From contig JADBKR010000006.1 in the NCBI GenBank assembly GCA_014896295.1, positions 1-64,000 of the forward strand: DNA of 64,000 nt, written 5' to 3'. Shown here in pieces: positions 35,618-44,195 of the stretch. Numbering within the stretch: the first letter of the stretch is position 1; each line of letters begins with the position of its first letter. The stretch comes from Limnochordaceae bacterium. GTDB lineage: Bacteria > Bacillota > Limnochordia > Limnochordales > Geochordaceae. The position numbers were made by a program, and so were the translations under genes. The notes under the pieces were generated by a model. It was given only the letters and a program-made list of their open reading frames with translations, made no database searches and was not told the DNA's origin.

Positions 35618-36079
35618 TCAGAGCTGGTGAAGCATGGCCGTCCAGAGCCTCGAGTGGTTGTACTCGTCCCCCAGGATCCAGGTGAAGAGGTAGCGGATCT
35701 CAGGGGTCGGCGCCCTGGCCGCCAGGTCCGCGTAGCGGCGCACGGCCGCCATCTCCCCCAGCACGGCCCGCTGGACGTCGGGCACGAAGCCCTCGAGCGA
35801 CGGCGCCGGCTCGGGTGGGGCCGGGGCCGGCGGCGGCGTCGTGCCGAGCAGCGCCGCCTGCGTACGAGCGTGGCCGTACTCGTCGGCGACGATGCTCATC
35901 GTCAACAGCCGCAGGGCCTCGGTGGGTGCCTCGGTGCCGATCCCGGTGTAGAAGTTGACGTCGCTGATCTCGTCCTGAATGGACGCGTCGATGTCCGCGC
36001 GGTACTGTTCGTCCGCCGGGGGCGCCTGCTGCGCGAGCACCTCACCAGCGGCCGCCACCGGTGCGGTAGGCACGCTCAT
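35618..36079 (-). CDS. Ferritin-like domain protein
   Basis: A 153-residue protein with two helical halves joined by a Pro/Ala-rich hinge (PPPAPAPPEPAP, about residues 88-99). Half one has SIQDEISDVNFYTGIG and VADEYGHARTQAALLG; half two has AVLGEMAAVRRYADLA and ILGDEYNHSRLWTAML. The two DEYxH motifs and the matching Glu positions are those of a di-iron four-helix bundle. It may store or oxidise iron or protect against peroxide; a spore-coat-like role is also possible. The ATG at 36079 lies 14 bases from GAGGAGG, so the exact start is uncertain. Confidence 0.75.
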   Translation of the reverse strand: MSVPTAPVAAAGEVLAQQAPPADEQYRADIDASIQDEISDVNFYTGIGTEAPTEALRLLTMSIVADEYGHARTQAALLGTTPPPAPAPPEPAPSLEGFVPDVQRAVLGEMAAVRRYADLAARAPTPEIRYLFTWILGDEYNHSRLWTAMLHQL

Positions 36080-36174
36080 GGGAGTCTCAGTCACCTCCTC
36101 TTGTCCGGTTGCGGGCACATTCTATGCACCGCCCGGACAAGCGGGAGGGGACCCCAGGCTCATTCGTGGCGCCG

Positions 36175-36648
36175 TCAGGCCCGCTCCCCTGCCGCGGGTC
36201 GGCGGCGAAAGAGTTCCATCCCGGCCATGCGCTCCAACGCCTCGACCACCGAGGCTGCCTGCTCGGGCGACAGGCGGGACAGGTACCGCTGCGCCAGGCG
36301 CGTCCGCCGGCGCTCCGCCCTGGCCAGGGTCGACCTGCCCGGCCGGGTGAGGCGGATGCGCACCACCCGCCGGTCGGCCGGGTCTCGCCGCCGGGCGATC
36401 AGGCCCATCTGCTCCAGCCGGTTGAGCAGGAGGGTGACCGCGCTCGGGCCCACGCCCAGGGACATGGCCAGGGACGTGACGGACACGGGCTCCGGCTCTC
36501 GCAGGGAACGCAGCACGAACAGTTGTACCGGCGTCAAGCCTGTCCCGCTTCGAGCCGCCGCCTTGGCCAGCCTCCGGCACAAAGCCGTGAGCGCCCGGTC
36601 GAACCGGCACGCGAGCGACACCTCCGGGGCTCCGCCACCCCCGGTCAT
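36175..36648 (-). CDS. MarR-family transcriptional regulator
   Basis: A 157-residue winged-helix regulator. The domain reads LTPVQLFVLRSLREPEPVSV, then SLAMSLGVGPSAVTLLLNRL, EQMGLIARRRDPADRRVVRI. The wing (DPADRRVVRIRLT) is strongly conserved. Its ATG overlaps the stop of the efflux pump gene (ATGA), so both are made from one transcript with the pump first. MarR proteins of this kind usually repress their own pump operon until a toxic ligand binds. A palindrome upstream of the pump is the likely site. Confidence 0.92.
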   Translation of the reverse strand: MTGGGGAPEVSLACRFDRALTALCRRLAKAAARSGTGLTPVQLFVLRSLREPEPVSVTSLAMSLGVGPSAVTLLLNRLEQMGLIARRRDPADRRVVRIRLTRPGRSTLARAERRRTRLAQRYLSRLSPEQAASVVEALERMAGMELFRRRPAAGERA

Positions 36649-38318
36649 GGCTCGCCCTCCTCCTCGGCGTAAAACTCGTCGCGCTTGAGGGGGATTTCCT
36701 GGAGCAACAGCGTCGCCACCAGGGCCGCGAGCGCCAGCCACAGCCCAAGGGTGAAGAGCCGCCCCGTCCCGTCTGCCAGCGCGTACCGCAACGCATGGAC
36801 GAACGTCTCGTACATCCGCTGGCCTTGCGCCCCCGTCCCTTCGAAGGCGCCCCTCAGCCTGGCCTGGGCGTCGGCGGTGATGAGCGCCTGCGGGTCGAGC
36901 GAGAGCCGGCGCACCACCCCTGCCAGCGGCTCCTGCAGCCGCTGCTCCAGGCCGGCCTGGAAGGCCCGGGTCAGGATGGTGCCGAAGACCGGCGCCGCCA
37001 CGACCCCGCCCAGCGAGCGGACGAACTGCTGCGTGGCGTTGACCACGCCCAGCATCCGGTACGGGAAGGCGTTTTGGGCGGCGACGTTGACGAGCGGCAT
37101 GAGCGAACCGACCCCGACGCCCAGGATGACGGCGTTGCGCACCACGTCGCCGGTGGAGCTGTCGACTCCCATGTGGCGGAGCATGCCCATCCCGGCGACC
37201 ATGACGCCGGCACCCAGGATCGCCTGCACCTTGTACCGGCCCGTGCGCGACAGGATCTGCCCGCTGAGGGCGCTGCCGGCGATGAAGCTCAGCATCATGG
37301 GGGTCATGACGACGCCCGACCCTTCGGCCGACGTGCCCAGCACGCCCTGGACGAACAGGGGCATGAACATCACGCCTGCGAACATCGCGATGGAGACCAG
37401 CAACCCCACGACAGCCGTCGAGGCGAAGATGGGCTGGGCGAACAGCTCCGGCGCGAGCAGCGGGTCGGGCGCACGCCGCTCCACGACCAGGAACCAGGCG
37501 AACGCCACGGCCGACGAGACGAGCGCGGACACGACCTGCGGCGAAGTCCACGAGTAAGTCGACCCTGCCCACGTGAAGGCGAGGAGCATGGGCACGAGGG
37601 CCACGACCAACAGGGCGCTACCGGCCCAGTCCACTCGTGGACGTCCGGGCAGGCGTACCGTGGGCAGGGCGTACGCCACGGCCAGGAGGGCTGCCGTACC
37701 CACGGGCAGGTTGATGTAAAAGACCCACCGCCATCCCATGTGGTCCGTGATCCAGCCGCCCAGCGTGGGGCCGATGATGCTCGAGACTCCGAAGAGCAGC
37801 ATGACGAGGCCCATCCAGCGGGCTCGTTCCCGTGGGTTGAAGATGTCGCCGATGGTGGCCGACGGCATGCTGAGGAGAGCGCCGCCGCCGATTCCCTGCA
37901 GGGCCCGGGCGGCCACCAGCCACTCCATGCTGCGGGCCTGCCCCGCCAGGATCGATCCCGCCATGAACGTCGCCAGGCCGAAGACGTAGAAAGGCTTGCG
38001 ACCGTATACGTCCGACAGCTTTCCGTAGATGGGCACCGTCACCGCGGAGGCCATCATGTACGCCGTGAAGACCCAGGCGTACAGGGCGAAGCCGTGGAGC
38101 TCCCCGATGATGACGGGCATCGCCGCCGAGACGACCGTCTGGTCGAGCGAGGAGAAAAACATCGACACCATGACGGCGGCCAGAGCCCACCACCGGCGGG
38201 CCCCCGTGATGCGGTTGCTCGCCCGGATGGCCTCCGTCACCCGGCCGGCCTCTCCCGCCGCATCTCCACCCGCCGCCATGTTCCCGCCTGTCCGCGCGCC
38301 GATGGTCGTATCTTCCAT
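36645..38318 (-). CDS. DHA2-family (EmrB/QacA type) drug efflux transporter
   Basis: A 557-residue major facilitator with 14 predicted helices. SMFFSSLDQTVVSAAMPVII is DHA2 motif D1 with the conserved Asp, GKLSDVYGRKPFYVFGLATF is motif A, and ARALQGIGGGALLSMPSATI is the antiporter-type motif B. A soluble loop of about 90 residues (LTRAFQAGLEQRLQEPLAGV to GAQGQRMYETFVH) precedes the last helix, as in EmrB-type pumps. It should export lipophilic drugs in exchange for protons. It is coupled with marR downstream. Confidence 0.92.
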   Translation of the reverse strand: MEDTTIGARTGGNMAAGGDAAGEAGRVTEAIRASNRITGARRWWALAAVMVSMFFSSLDQTVVSAAMPVIIGELHGFALYAWVFTAYMMASAVTVPIYGKLSDVYGRKPFYVFGLATFMAGSILAGQARSMEWLVAARALQGIGGGALLSMPSATIGDIFNPRERARWMGLVMLLFGVSSIIGPTLGGWITDHMGWRWVFYINLPVGTAALLAVAYALPTVRLPGRPRVDWAGSALLVVALVPMLLAFTWAGSTYSWTSPQVVSALVSSAVAFAWFLVVERRAPDPLLAPELFAQPIFASTAVVGLLVSIAMFAGVMFMPLFVQGVLGTSAEGSGVVMTPMMLSFIAGSALSGQILSRTGRYKVQAILGAGVMVAGMGMLRHMGVDSSTGDVVRNAVILGVGVGSLMPLVNVAAQNAFPYRMLGVVNATQQFVRSLGGVVAAPVFGTILTRAFQAGLEQRLQEPLAGVVRRLSLDPQALITADAQARLRGAFEGTGAQGQRMYETFVHALRYALADGTGRLFTLGLWLALAALVATLLLQEIPLKRDEFYAEEEGEP

Positions 38319-38365
38319 GTGGGCACCCTCCGCCGTGAACTAACGACTGTTATGCGTGAAAGCCA

Positions 38366-38379
38366 TTTGTTTTGACAAA
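38366..38379. promoter_or_regulatory. Candidate MarR operator
   Basis: TTTGT-TTTG-ACAAA is an AT-rich inverted repeat 48 bp upstream of the efflux pump start, within an unusually AT-rich stretch. MarR proteins favour such palindromes over their own promoters. Confidence 0.45.
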
Positions 38380-38553
38380 CTAAACTATCGTCCCGCCAGA
38401 GTCTACTCACCGTGGCCGGATCACGTCAAGGCCAGTGGACGACCCTGGCCTGCGCGACGTCGATGGCGCCGGGTGCGGTATACTGGGGTCGGCGCAGCCC
38501 CGGCATGTCCGGCCCGCTGCCGAAGGATGTCAGAGAAGGGCGGCGGCAAGACG

Positions 38554-39203
38554 ATGACGGTGCACTTGAGGGAACCCGTGAGCGGGCTGACCCACGCGGC
38601 CGGGGCGGTCCTGTCGATCGGCGCGCTGGTCCTGCTGGTTCGCACGGCTGCATCCAGCGGCAGTGTGTGGGCCGTGGTGGGGTTCGCGCTGTTCGGAGCG
38701 AGCCTGATCCTTCTTTACACGGCGAGCGCCCTCTACCATCTGCTCCCCCTGCCTGCCAGAGGGACGGCCATCCTGCGGCGCATCGATCACTCCATGATCT
38801 ACGTGCTCATCGCCGGCACGTACAGCCCGATCCTGCTGGCGCCCCTGCGCGGGGCTGGGGATGGAGCCTGTTCGCCCTGGTGTGGACGCTGGCTGCCATC
38901 GGCATCACGCTCAAGGTCTTCTGGTTCGGCACGCCGCGGTGGCTGACCGTGCTCTTCTACGTCGGGCTCGGGCTGCTGGTGGTCCCGATGCTGCCCCTGC
39001 TGCTCCGGGCGGTCCCTGCCGGCACGCTCACGTGGATCGGCATCGGCGGGCTGTTCTACCTGGCCGGCGCGGCCGTCTACGCGCTCAAGTGGCCCCGGCT
39101 GGCGGTGGGGCGCTTCGGTTTCCACGAGCTCTTCCACCTGCTGGTGATGGCCGGCAGCTTCAGCCATTTCTGGGGTATCTGGGCCTTCTTGTTGCCGCGT
39201 TGA
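38554..39203 (+). CDS. Hemolysin III / PAQR-type membrane protein, frameshifted
   Basis: A seven-helix membrane protein of about 216 residues once a frameshift near 38855 is repaired. The first frame gives EPVSGLTHAAGAVLSIGALV, TASALYHLLPLPARGTAILR and RIDHSMIYVLIAGTYSPILL; the second continues GWGWSLFALVWTLAAIGITL and ends HELFHLLVMAGSFSHFWGIW. The SxxxH, DH and HxxxH residues form the family's metal site. Adding one G to the run in CGCGGGGCTGG joins the halves. Despite the family name, a haemolytic role is not implied; members act in membrane lipid homeostasis. Confidence 0.85.
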
Positions 39204-39225
39204 AACCGGCGCCGCCGCCTGGCGC

Positions 39226-40002
39226 TCAGCCCCCCGCTGCCCGGTTACGGCGGTACACGATCGCGAGGCCCTTGAGCGCCAGGAACGGATCCACGGCGTC
39301 GATGGTCTCGCTCGCCTGGCTCACCAGCTCGGCGTACGTACCCGTCGCCACGACCCTTGCCTCGGCGCCGAGCTCCTGGCGGATGCGCCGCACGATCCCG
39401 TCGACCTGCCCGGCGAAGCCGTACAGGATGCCGGATTGCATGGACTGCACCGTGTTGCGCCCGATGACCCGGGGCGGCCGGAGCATCTCCACCCGCGGCA
39501 ACCTCGAGGCGTGCTCGAAGAGCGCCTCGGTCGCGATGCCCACGCCCGGTGCGATGACCCCTCCGGCATACGCCCCGGCCGCGTCCACCACGTCGAAGGT
39601 CGTCGCCGTCCCGAAGTCGATGGCGATGACGGGCGCCCCATGCTCCTCGTGGGCGGCTACTGCGGTCACGATGCGGTCGGCGCCGACCTCTCGCGGGTTT
39701 TCGTAGCGGATGGGCATCCCGGTGTGCACCCCCGGCCCCACGACGAGCGGTTCCGAGCGGAGGTCCCGGCGGACGAACCGCTCGATGGCCGCCAGTGCCG
39801 GCGGCACGACGCAGGCGATGGCAGCGCCGTCGACCTCGGCGAGCTTCCGGCCGGCCCGGGCAAAGAGCACCTCGAGCACGATGCCCCACTCGTCCGCCGT
39901 GCGGTCCGCCTGGGTGGAGAGGTCCCAGTGCTGGGACAGCACCCGCCCCTGCAACAGCCCGATCTTCGTCGACGTGTTGCCGACGTCGAAGACCAGCAGC
40001 AT
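39226..40002 (-). CDS. coaX: Type III pantothenate kinase
   Basis: A 258-residue ASKHA-fold enzyme that phosphorylates pantothenate, the first step of coenzyme A synthesis. The phosphate-1 motif MLLVFDVGNTSTKIGLLQGR opens the protein, VGADRIVTAVAAHEEHGAPV holds the catalytic Asp, and IAIDFGTATTFDVVDAAGAY is the phosphate-2 motif. Length is standard. It lies 6 bases downstream of the ECF S component in the same direction, pairing uptake of pantothenate with its activation. CoA demand also fits the two CoA ligases at 21.7-29.2 kb. Confidence 0.95.
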   Translation of the reverse strand: MLLVFDVGNTSTKIGLLQGRVLSQHWDLSTQADRTADEWGIVLEVLFARAGRKLAEVDGAAIACVVPPALAAIERFVRRDLRSEPLVVGPGVHTGMPIRYENPREVGADRIVTAVAAHEEHGAPVIAIDFGTATTFDVVDAAGAYAGGVIAPGVGIATEALFEHASRLPRVEMLRPPRVIGRNTVQSMQSGILYGFAGQVDGIVRRIRQELGAEARVVATGTYAELVSQASETIDAVDPFLALKGLAIVYRRNRAAGG

Positions 40003-40007
40003 GGCGT

Positions 40008-40846
40008 TTACCCTCCCCGGGCGCCGGTGCCGTAGCTCTCAGGGGCGCCTTCGCCGGCCGGCGCGCGCACCAGCCCCGCCCGCCGCAGTGCCCGGTAGAC
40101 GGCCACGGTGAGGATCATGGCCACGAACGCCTCCGGCAACCCCTGCACCGCGCCGATGCCGAGCGACACCTGCCACGGCAGGTAGCCCCGCCACGTGGCC
40201 AGCCCCAGGACGCCCACCGTGTTGGTAAGGCTCCCGAGCAGCGCCGCGAGGGCCGGGCCCACGTCCCGGCTCCGCAACAGCCGCAGCGTCAGCCATACCG
40301 TCAGCGCCGCCACGGCCAGCACAGCCACCAGGCCCGCCGGGGTGACGACCGGGTACGGGTCCGAGACCGATGTTTGCCGCTGGCTGGTCAGGCGATAGGT
40401 CGCGTCGGCGAGCACGGTGGCCACCAGGAACGCGACCGCCCACCGGCCGCCGCGGCTCGCGGCGGCGCGCAGCGCCAGGTATGCCACGATGCCGATGAGG
40501 ATGCGGGGCCGAAGGCGACCAGAGGGTCGCTGAACATCATGCGCGCAATGGGATTGGGAGCTGCGGTGATGGCCCGCCAGAAGCTGAACGCCCCGAACAG
40601 CAAACCCGTCACGGCGCCCGCCGCCGGCCCCTCGGCCAGCGCCGCCAGGATGACCGGGATGTGAATGGTCGTCGCGGCGCCTGCCGGCGTGGGGACGGGT
40701 ACGAAACCCGCCGGCGTGAGGCCCAGCGCCACGACCAGCGCGCTCATGAGCGCGGTGACGAGCATGGTGCGGATCCGGGCGCGGCTTTGAGTCTGGGTCG
40801 CGGCAGCAGGGGACGCATCAGGAGAGGGAACCTGAGAAGCAGCCAT
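40008..40846 (-). CDS. ECF transporter S component, PanT-like, frameshifted
   Basis: A membrane substrate-binding subunit of an energy-coupling-factor transporter, about 280 residues with a frameshift near 40505. The N-terminal frame reads TMLVTALMSALVVALGLTPA, HIPVILAALAEGPAAGAVTG and MMFSDPLVAFGP, the other RILIGIVAYLALRAAASRGG and later LTNTVGVLGLATWRGYLPWQ. Adding one C to the CCCC run yields FGPRILIGIVAYL, the usual family sequence. The family and the coaX neighbour point to pantothenate. The ECF ATPases and T subunit must be elsewhere. GGAGG lies 9 bases before the ATG. Confidence 0.8.
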
Positions 40847-41000
40847 ACCGGGTTGCCTCCGTTCCGGCTCCGCCCGTGCGGCGGATGCCGTTCGTCGATT
40901 TCGGGCTCCGCCCGCCCTGGCCGCCGGTCGACGCGGTGCGAAGCGCTGCTCCCGCTTTCGCCCGCTCCGCCGGTCAGGGCCGGATCTCGGAACCCCTTTC

Positions 41001-41006
41001 AGTATA
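41001..41006 (-). promoter_or_regulatory. -10 box upstream of the ECF S component / coaX
   Basis: TATACT on the minus strand, with transcription expected to start near 40994. It leaves a GC-rich leader of about 145 bases (40847-40994) with two copies of GGCGGAGCC that could fold. I cannot match the leader to a known riboswitch class. Confidence 0.4.
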
Positions 41007-41097
41007 CCTCGAGCACCGCCTGCGCCGACCTCCCGGCGCAGGGGGCCGGGCTACGGCGGGTCGGCCCCGCCGCAGCCTCGGCCCCGACTGCCGCCCT

Positions 41098-42852
41098 TCA
41101 TCCGGCCGGGTGCACCCGCCCCAGGTGGATCAGGATGATGTGGAACGGGTCGGTGTACAGGCTGTTACGGTAAATGGGGTCGCCGTCGGGCGGCCATCCC
41201 GCCACCCGCACGTTCTCCAGCACGGCGTTGTTGCCGTAGCGCTCCCACAGCGGGATGATGGGGAGCAGTTCGTTGAAGGCGATGGCTGCCTTGGCCACCG
41301 CATCCTTTTGCTTGGCTTCGTCGAGGCCGGCGCCGGCCTCGACCACGAGCTGCTCCAGGTCCACCTCGCCCAGGGCCTTGGTCTTCTGCTTGAGGTCGAA
41401 GCTCATGCCGGGGCCGGGGGCGAGCACGTAGTTGTAGGTGAACAGATCCTGCACGAAGGAGAAGTGGGGATGGGGGTTGCCGACTCCCCATGCCTGGATG
41501 GCCATCTGGAACCGGCCCTGCTGGATCTCGATCGGCTGTTGCGTGAAGGTGATGGCCCGCACGGTCGTCTTGATGCCGAAGCGCGTCAGCTGCTCCGCGG
41601 CGTTTTCGGCCGCCGCCGACCAGTCGGCGTACTCGGCCGGTACCGAGAGCTCGAGCGCCATCGGCTTGCCCTGGTCGGTCACCCAGACCCCGTCAGAGCC
41701 CTTCCGGAATCCTATGGACTTCAGCAGCTCGGCCGCTTTGTCGGGGTCGTACGCGTAGGGGTCGAGCCGCTCCCGCTGGCTTTCCGTCAGCCACGCAGGG
41801 ACGAGGTTGTCGCTGAAGCCTGCCATGTACCGGGACGGCTTCGCCGAGTCGCCGAGCGACACGCGGGCGTTTTCGTCTCGTTTGATGACCATGGCGATGG
41901 CCTGCCGGACCTCGGGCCGGTTCAAGGGATATACCTTGTTGTTGAAGAAGATCGCGGGCCCCGTGTACGTCGGAGGCCGAACCACGCGGATACCTTGCTG
42001 CACCATGCTTCTCTCGGTAGCGGGCGGAAAGCCGTGCGTGGCGTAGTCGACCTGCTTCGACAGCACCAGCGGCGTGACCTGGGGCGTCTCCCCGTTGTAC
42101 AGCACCACGCGGTCGAACTTGACCCTCGACGCCGCCCACGCCGTCGGCACCTTCACCAGGGTCGCCTGCGACTCCGAGATGCTGCGGACGTCGAGGTTAT
42201 AAGGCCCCGTCCCTACGATGCTCGATGGCCGGAACTTCTCGAAGTCGGCCCGCAGCTGCTTCCATTCCGGCGAATCGGTGCCCTTGCCCTCCTCGAGGAG
42301 TTGCTGCACCCGCTTGGCCCAGGTGCCGTAGACCGAGTCGGAGCGGATGGGCTCCCTCAGAGCGTAGCGCGGCACCACGCTGGAAGGATCCTTCATGTGG
42401 AACACGACGGTGGAGTCGTTGACCTTCTCGATCCTGTCGACGTACTTCCAGATGACCCAGTTGTACAGCCGCCCGATCGCGAAGGTCGCGACCACGTCAT
42501 CGGCGTTGAAGGGCGTCCCGTCGCTGAAGCGCACGCCCTGGCGCAGGTGCACCTCGAACCGATCGGGTGGGATGACGCGCCACTCCGTGGCCAGGACGGG
42601 CTCGTACGTGCCCGAGGCCCAATAGTAGAACGCCAACGGCTCTTCCATCAGCTGTTGGTACAGGCCCATCCCGAGATGGTTGACGACGAACGTGTTGAAG
42701 TGTCCTCCCGGTGGCACCACGTACGGCCATGCTCCGTGGAACTCGCTCGGTGCGGCCGCGATGCCCGCGGCGCTCCCGAGGCCCGCCGCCAGCCCTACGA
42801 CCAGCACCATCGCCAGTATGCGCCCGATCCTCCCGTCGCTGCTGCGCCGCAT
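41098..42852 (-). CDS. Oligopeptide-type ABC solute-binding protein, family 5
   Basis: A 584-residue binding protein of the OppA/DppA family. A signal peptide (residues about 8-33, ending GSAAGIAAA) precedes the mature part. Family 5 markers: RQGVRFSDGTPFNADDVVAT, VVFHMKDPSSVVPRYAL, IVGTGPYNLDVRSISESQAT and IFFNNKVYPLNRPEVRQAIA. The AGGAGG lies 12 bases before ATG 42852, a little far. It is the last gene of a minus-strand operon with permeases and two ATPases. Substrate cannot be read from the sequence; the adjacent MurNAc operon makes a muropeptide or cell-wall peptide attractive. Confidence 0.9.
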   Translation of the reverse strand: MRRSSDGRIGRILAMVLVVGLAAGLGSAAGIAAAPSEFHGAWPYVVPPGGHFNTFVVNHLGMGLYQQLMEEPLAFYYWASGTYEPVLATEWRVIPPDRFEVHLRQGVRFSDGTPFNADDVVATFAIGRLYNWVIWKYVDRIEKVNDSTVVFHMKDPSSVVPRYALREPIRSDSVYGTWAKRVQQLLEEGKGTDSPEWKQLRADFEKFRPSSIVGTGPYNLDVRSISESQATLVKVPTAWAASRVKFDRVVLYNGETPQVTPLVLSKQVDYATHGFPPATERSMVQQGIRVVRPPTYTGPAIFFNNKVYPLNRPEVRQAIAMVIKRDENARVSLGDSAKPSRYMAGFSDNLVPAWLTESQRERLDPYAYDPDKAAELLKSIGFRKGSDGVWVTDQGKPMALELSVPAEYADWSAAAENAAEQLTRFGIKTTVRAITFTQQPIEIQQGRFQMAIQAWGVGNPHPHFSFVQDLFTYNYVLAPGPGMSFDLKQKTKALGEVDLEQLVVEAGAGLDEAKQKDAVAKAAIAFNELLPIIPLWERYGNNAVLENVRVAGWPPDGDPIYRNSLYTDPFHIILIHLGRVHPAG

Positions 42853-42927
42853 GGTCGATCGTTGCCTCCTTCCGCTCATCGCCGGACCTTTGCCCTCCGC
42901 ATCCCGTTTCCGACCGACGATTTGTGC

Positions 42928-43107
42928 TCACGGGCTCTTCCGGACCACGGCCACCACGATCCCCACCCACACGGCGGCCACCCCGAAGGAGACGACCGCC
43001 ACCATCCGCTCGGCGCTTCCCGGAGGGCTCCAGGCAACGGCCACTCCCGAAAGCAACAGCAACCACAGCCCTACCTGGAAGATCGCCCGGCCCAGCCGCG
43101 GGTTCAC
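42928..43107 (-). CDS. 59-residue two-helix membrane protein
   Basis: A short protein reading MNPRLGRAIFQVGLWLLLLS, a first helix up to VAVAW, a loop SPPGSAERM, a second helix VAVVSFGVAAVWVGIVVAVV and the end RKSP. Its GTG start overlaps the stop of the ATPase upstream (GTGA), and its stop lies 76 bases before the binding-protein start. The overlap, the two clean helices and the placement between transporter genes argue for a real gene, perhaps an accessory of the transporter. No family is recognised. Confidence 0.6.
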   Translation of the reverse strand: MNPRLGRAIFQVGLWLLLLSGVAVAWSPPGSAERMVAVVSFGVAAVWVGIVVAVVRKSP

Positions 43108-44195
43108 CGGACGCTCACCTGCTGGCCGGACGGGGCCACGGCCGCCATGGGGGGCAGTTCGCCCGACTCATCCACCCTGTGGCACGCCACGGCCCTCCCC
43201 GAGGCCGCCGGCCCTTCCCGGCTCGCCGACCTCGTGCCGCGGCTGGAGATGGCCCGCAGCGGCGGCACCGAGGCGTCGCACAGCCCCGGCTCGTACCAGG
43301 GGCATCGCGGATGAAAGGGACACCCCGGCGGCATCCGCAGCAGGCTCGGCACGTCCATGCTCCGGGGCTCGATGCGCCGGCGCGTGCGGGTGCGCGCCGG
43401 GTCGGGCTCCGCCACCGCGTCGAGCAGAATGCGGGTGTAGGGATGGATGGGCCTGGCCACCACCTCCTCCGTCGGCCCCTGTTCTACCATCCGGCCCAGG
43501 TACATGACCCCGATGGAGCCGCCGCGCCCGAAGTACCGCGCCACCGCGAGATCGTGGGTGATGAAGACGAACCCCACTCCCGCTTCATCCCGCAGCCTCT
43601 CGAGCACCTTCAAGATCCCGGCCCGCAGGCTGACGTCCACCATCGAGACCGGCTCGTCGGCCACCACCACGCTGGGCTCCACGGTCATCGAACGGGCGAT
43701 GCTGACCCGCTGGCGCTGCCCGCCGCTGAGCTGGTGCGGAAGCTTCGGCAAGAAGTCGCCCGGCGGCGTCAGGCCCACCATGGTGAGCAGCTCCGCCGCC
43801 CGCTGCCGGGCCTCGCGGCGGCTCAGGCCCGGGTGGTGGCGTTGCAGGGGGATGGCCAGGGTGTGTTCGACGGAGTGCAGGGGGTTGAGGGAGGCGTAGG
43901 GGTTTTGGTGGATGATCTGCACGCTGCGCCGGAAGGTGGCGAAGTCCTCCCGGGAAAGCCGCCACACATCGTCCCCACGGAAGCGAACGGTGCCCCGGCT
44001 GGGGCGGATCAGCCCGGCGGCGATGCGCCCGGTGGTGGTCTTGCCGCAGCCGCTTTCGCCCACGAGGCAAAAGGTCTCCCCTCGCCCCACCTCCAGCGAG
44101 ACGTCCTGCACGGCCCATACTTCGCGCGAGCCCACCCGGAACGACCTCGAGATGCCCTCCAGCTCCAGTCCTTCACGCAGGCTTTCACGCGCCAT
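43104..44195 (-). CDS. Oligopeptide ABC transporter ATPase (OppF/DppF type)
   Basis: A 363-residue ATPase. Walker A LVGESGCGKTTTGRIAAGLI, Q-loop IIHQNPYASLNPL, signature HQLSGGQRQRVSIARSMTVE, Walker B VVVADEPVSMVD and switch FITHDLAVARYF are intact. The C-terminal oligo_HPY domain (YTRILLDAVAEPDP to GCPFHPRCPWYEPGLC) has the Cys residues that, in relatives, bind a [4Fe-4S] cluster. It is the second ATPase of the operon; its start overlaps the OppD-type gene by 11 bases. Confidence 0.93.
   Translation of the reverse strand: MARESLREGLELEGISRSFRVGSREVWAVQDVSLEVGRGETFCLVGESGCGKTTTGRIAAGLIRPSRGTVRFRGDDVWRLSREDFATFRRSVQIIHQNPYASLNPLHSVEHTLAIPLQRHHPGLSRREARQRAAELLTMVGLTPPGDFLPKLPHQLSGGQRQRVSIARSMTVEPSVVVADEPVSMVDVSLRAGILKVLERLRDEAGVGFVFITHDLAVARYFGRGGSIGVMYLGRMVEQGPTEEVVARPIHPYTRILLDAVAEPDPARTRTRRRIEPRSMDVPSLLRMPPGCPFHPRCPWYEPGLCDASVPPLRAISSRGTRSASREGPAASGRAVACHRVDESGELPPMAAVAPSGQQVSVR

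Noticed and set aside
36795-38375. A 526-codon plus-strand frame opposite the efflux pump
   Set aside because: It is His/Asp/Arg-rich antisense shadow; the pump on the minus strand has clear MFS motifs.
40847-41000. TPP, cobalamin or pan-motif riboswitch upstream of the ECF gene
   Set aside because: None of the conserved core sequences I know for these classes is present.
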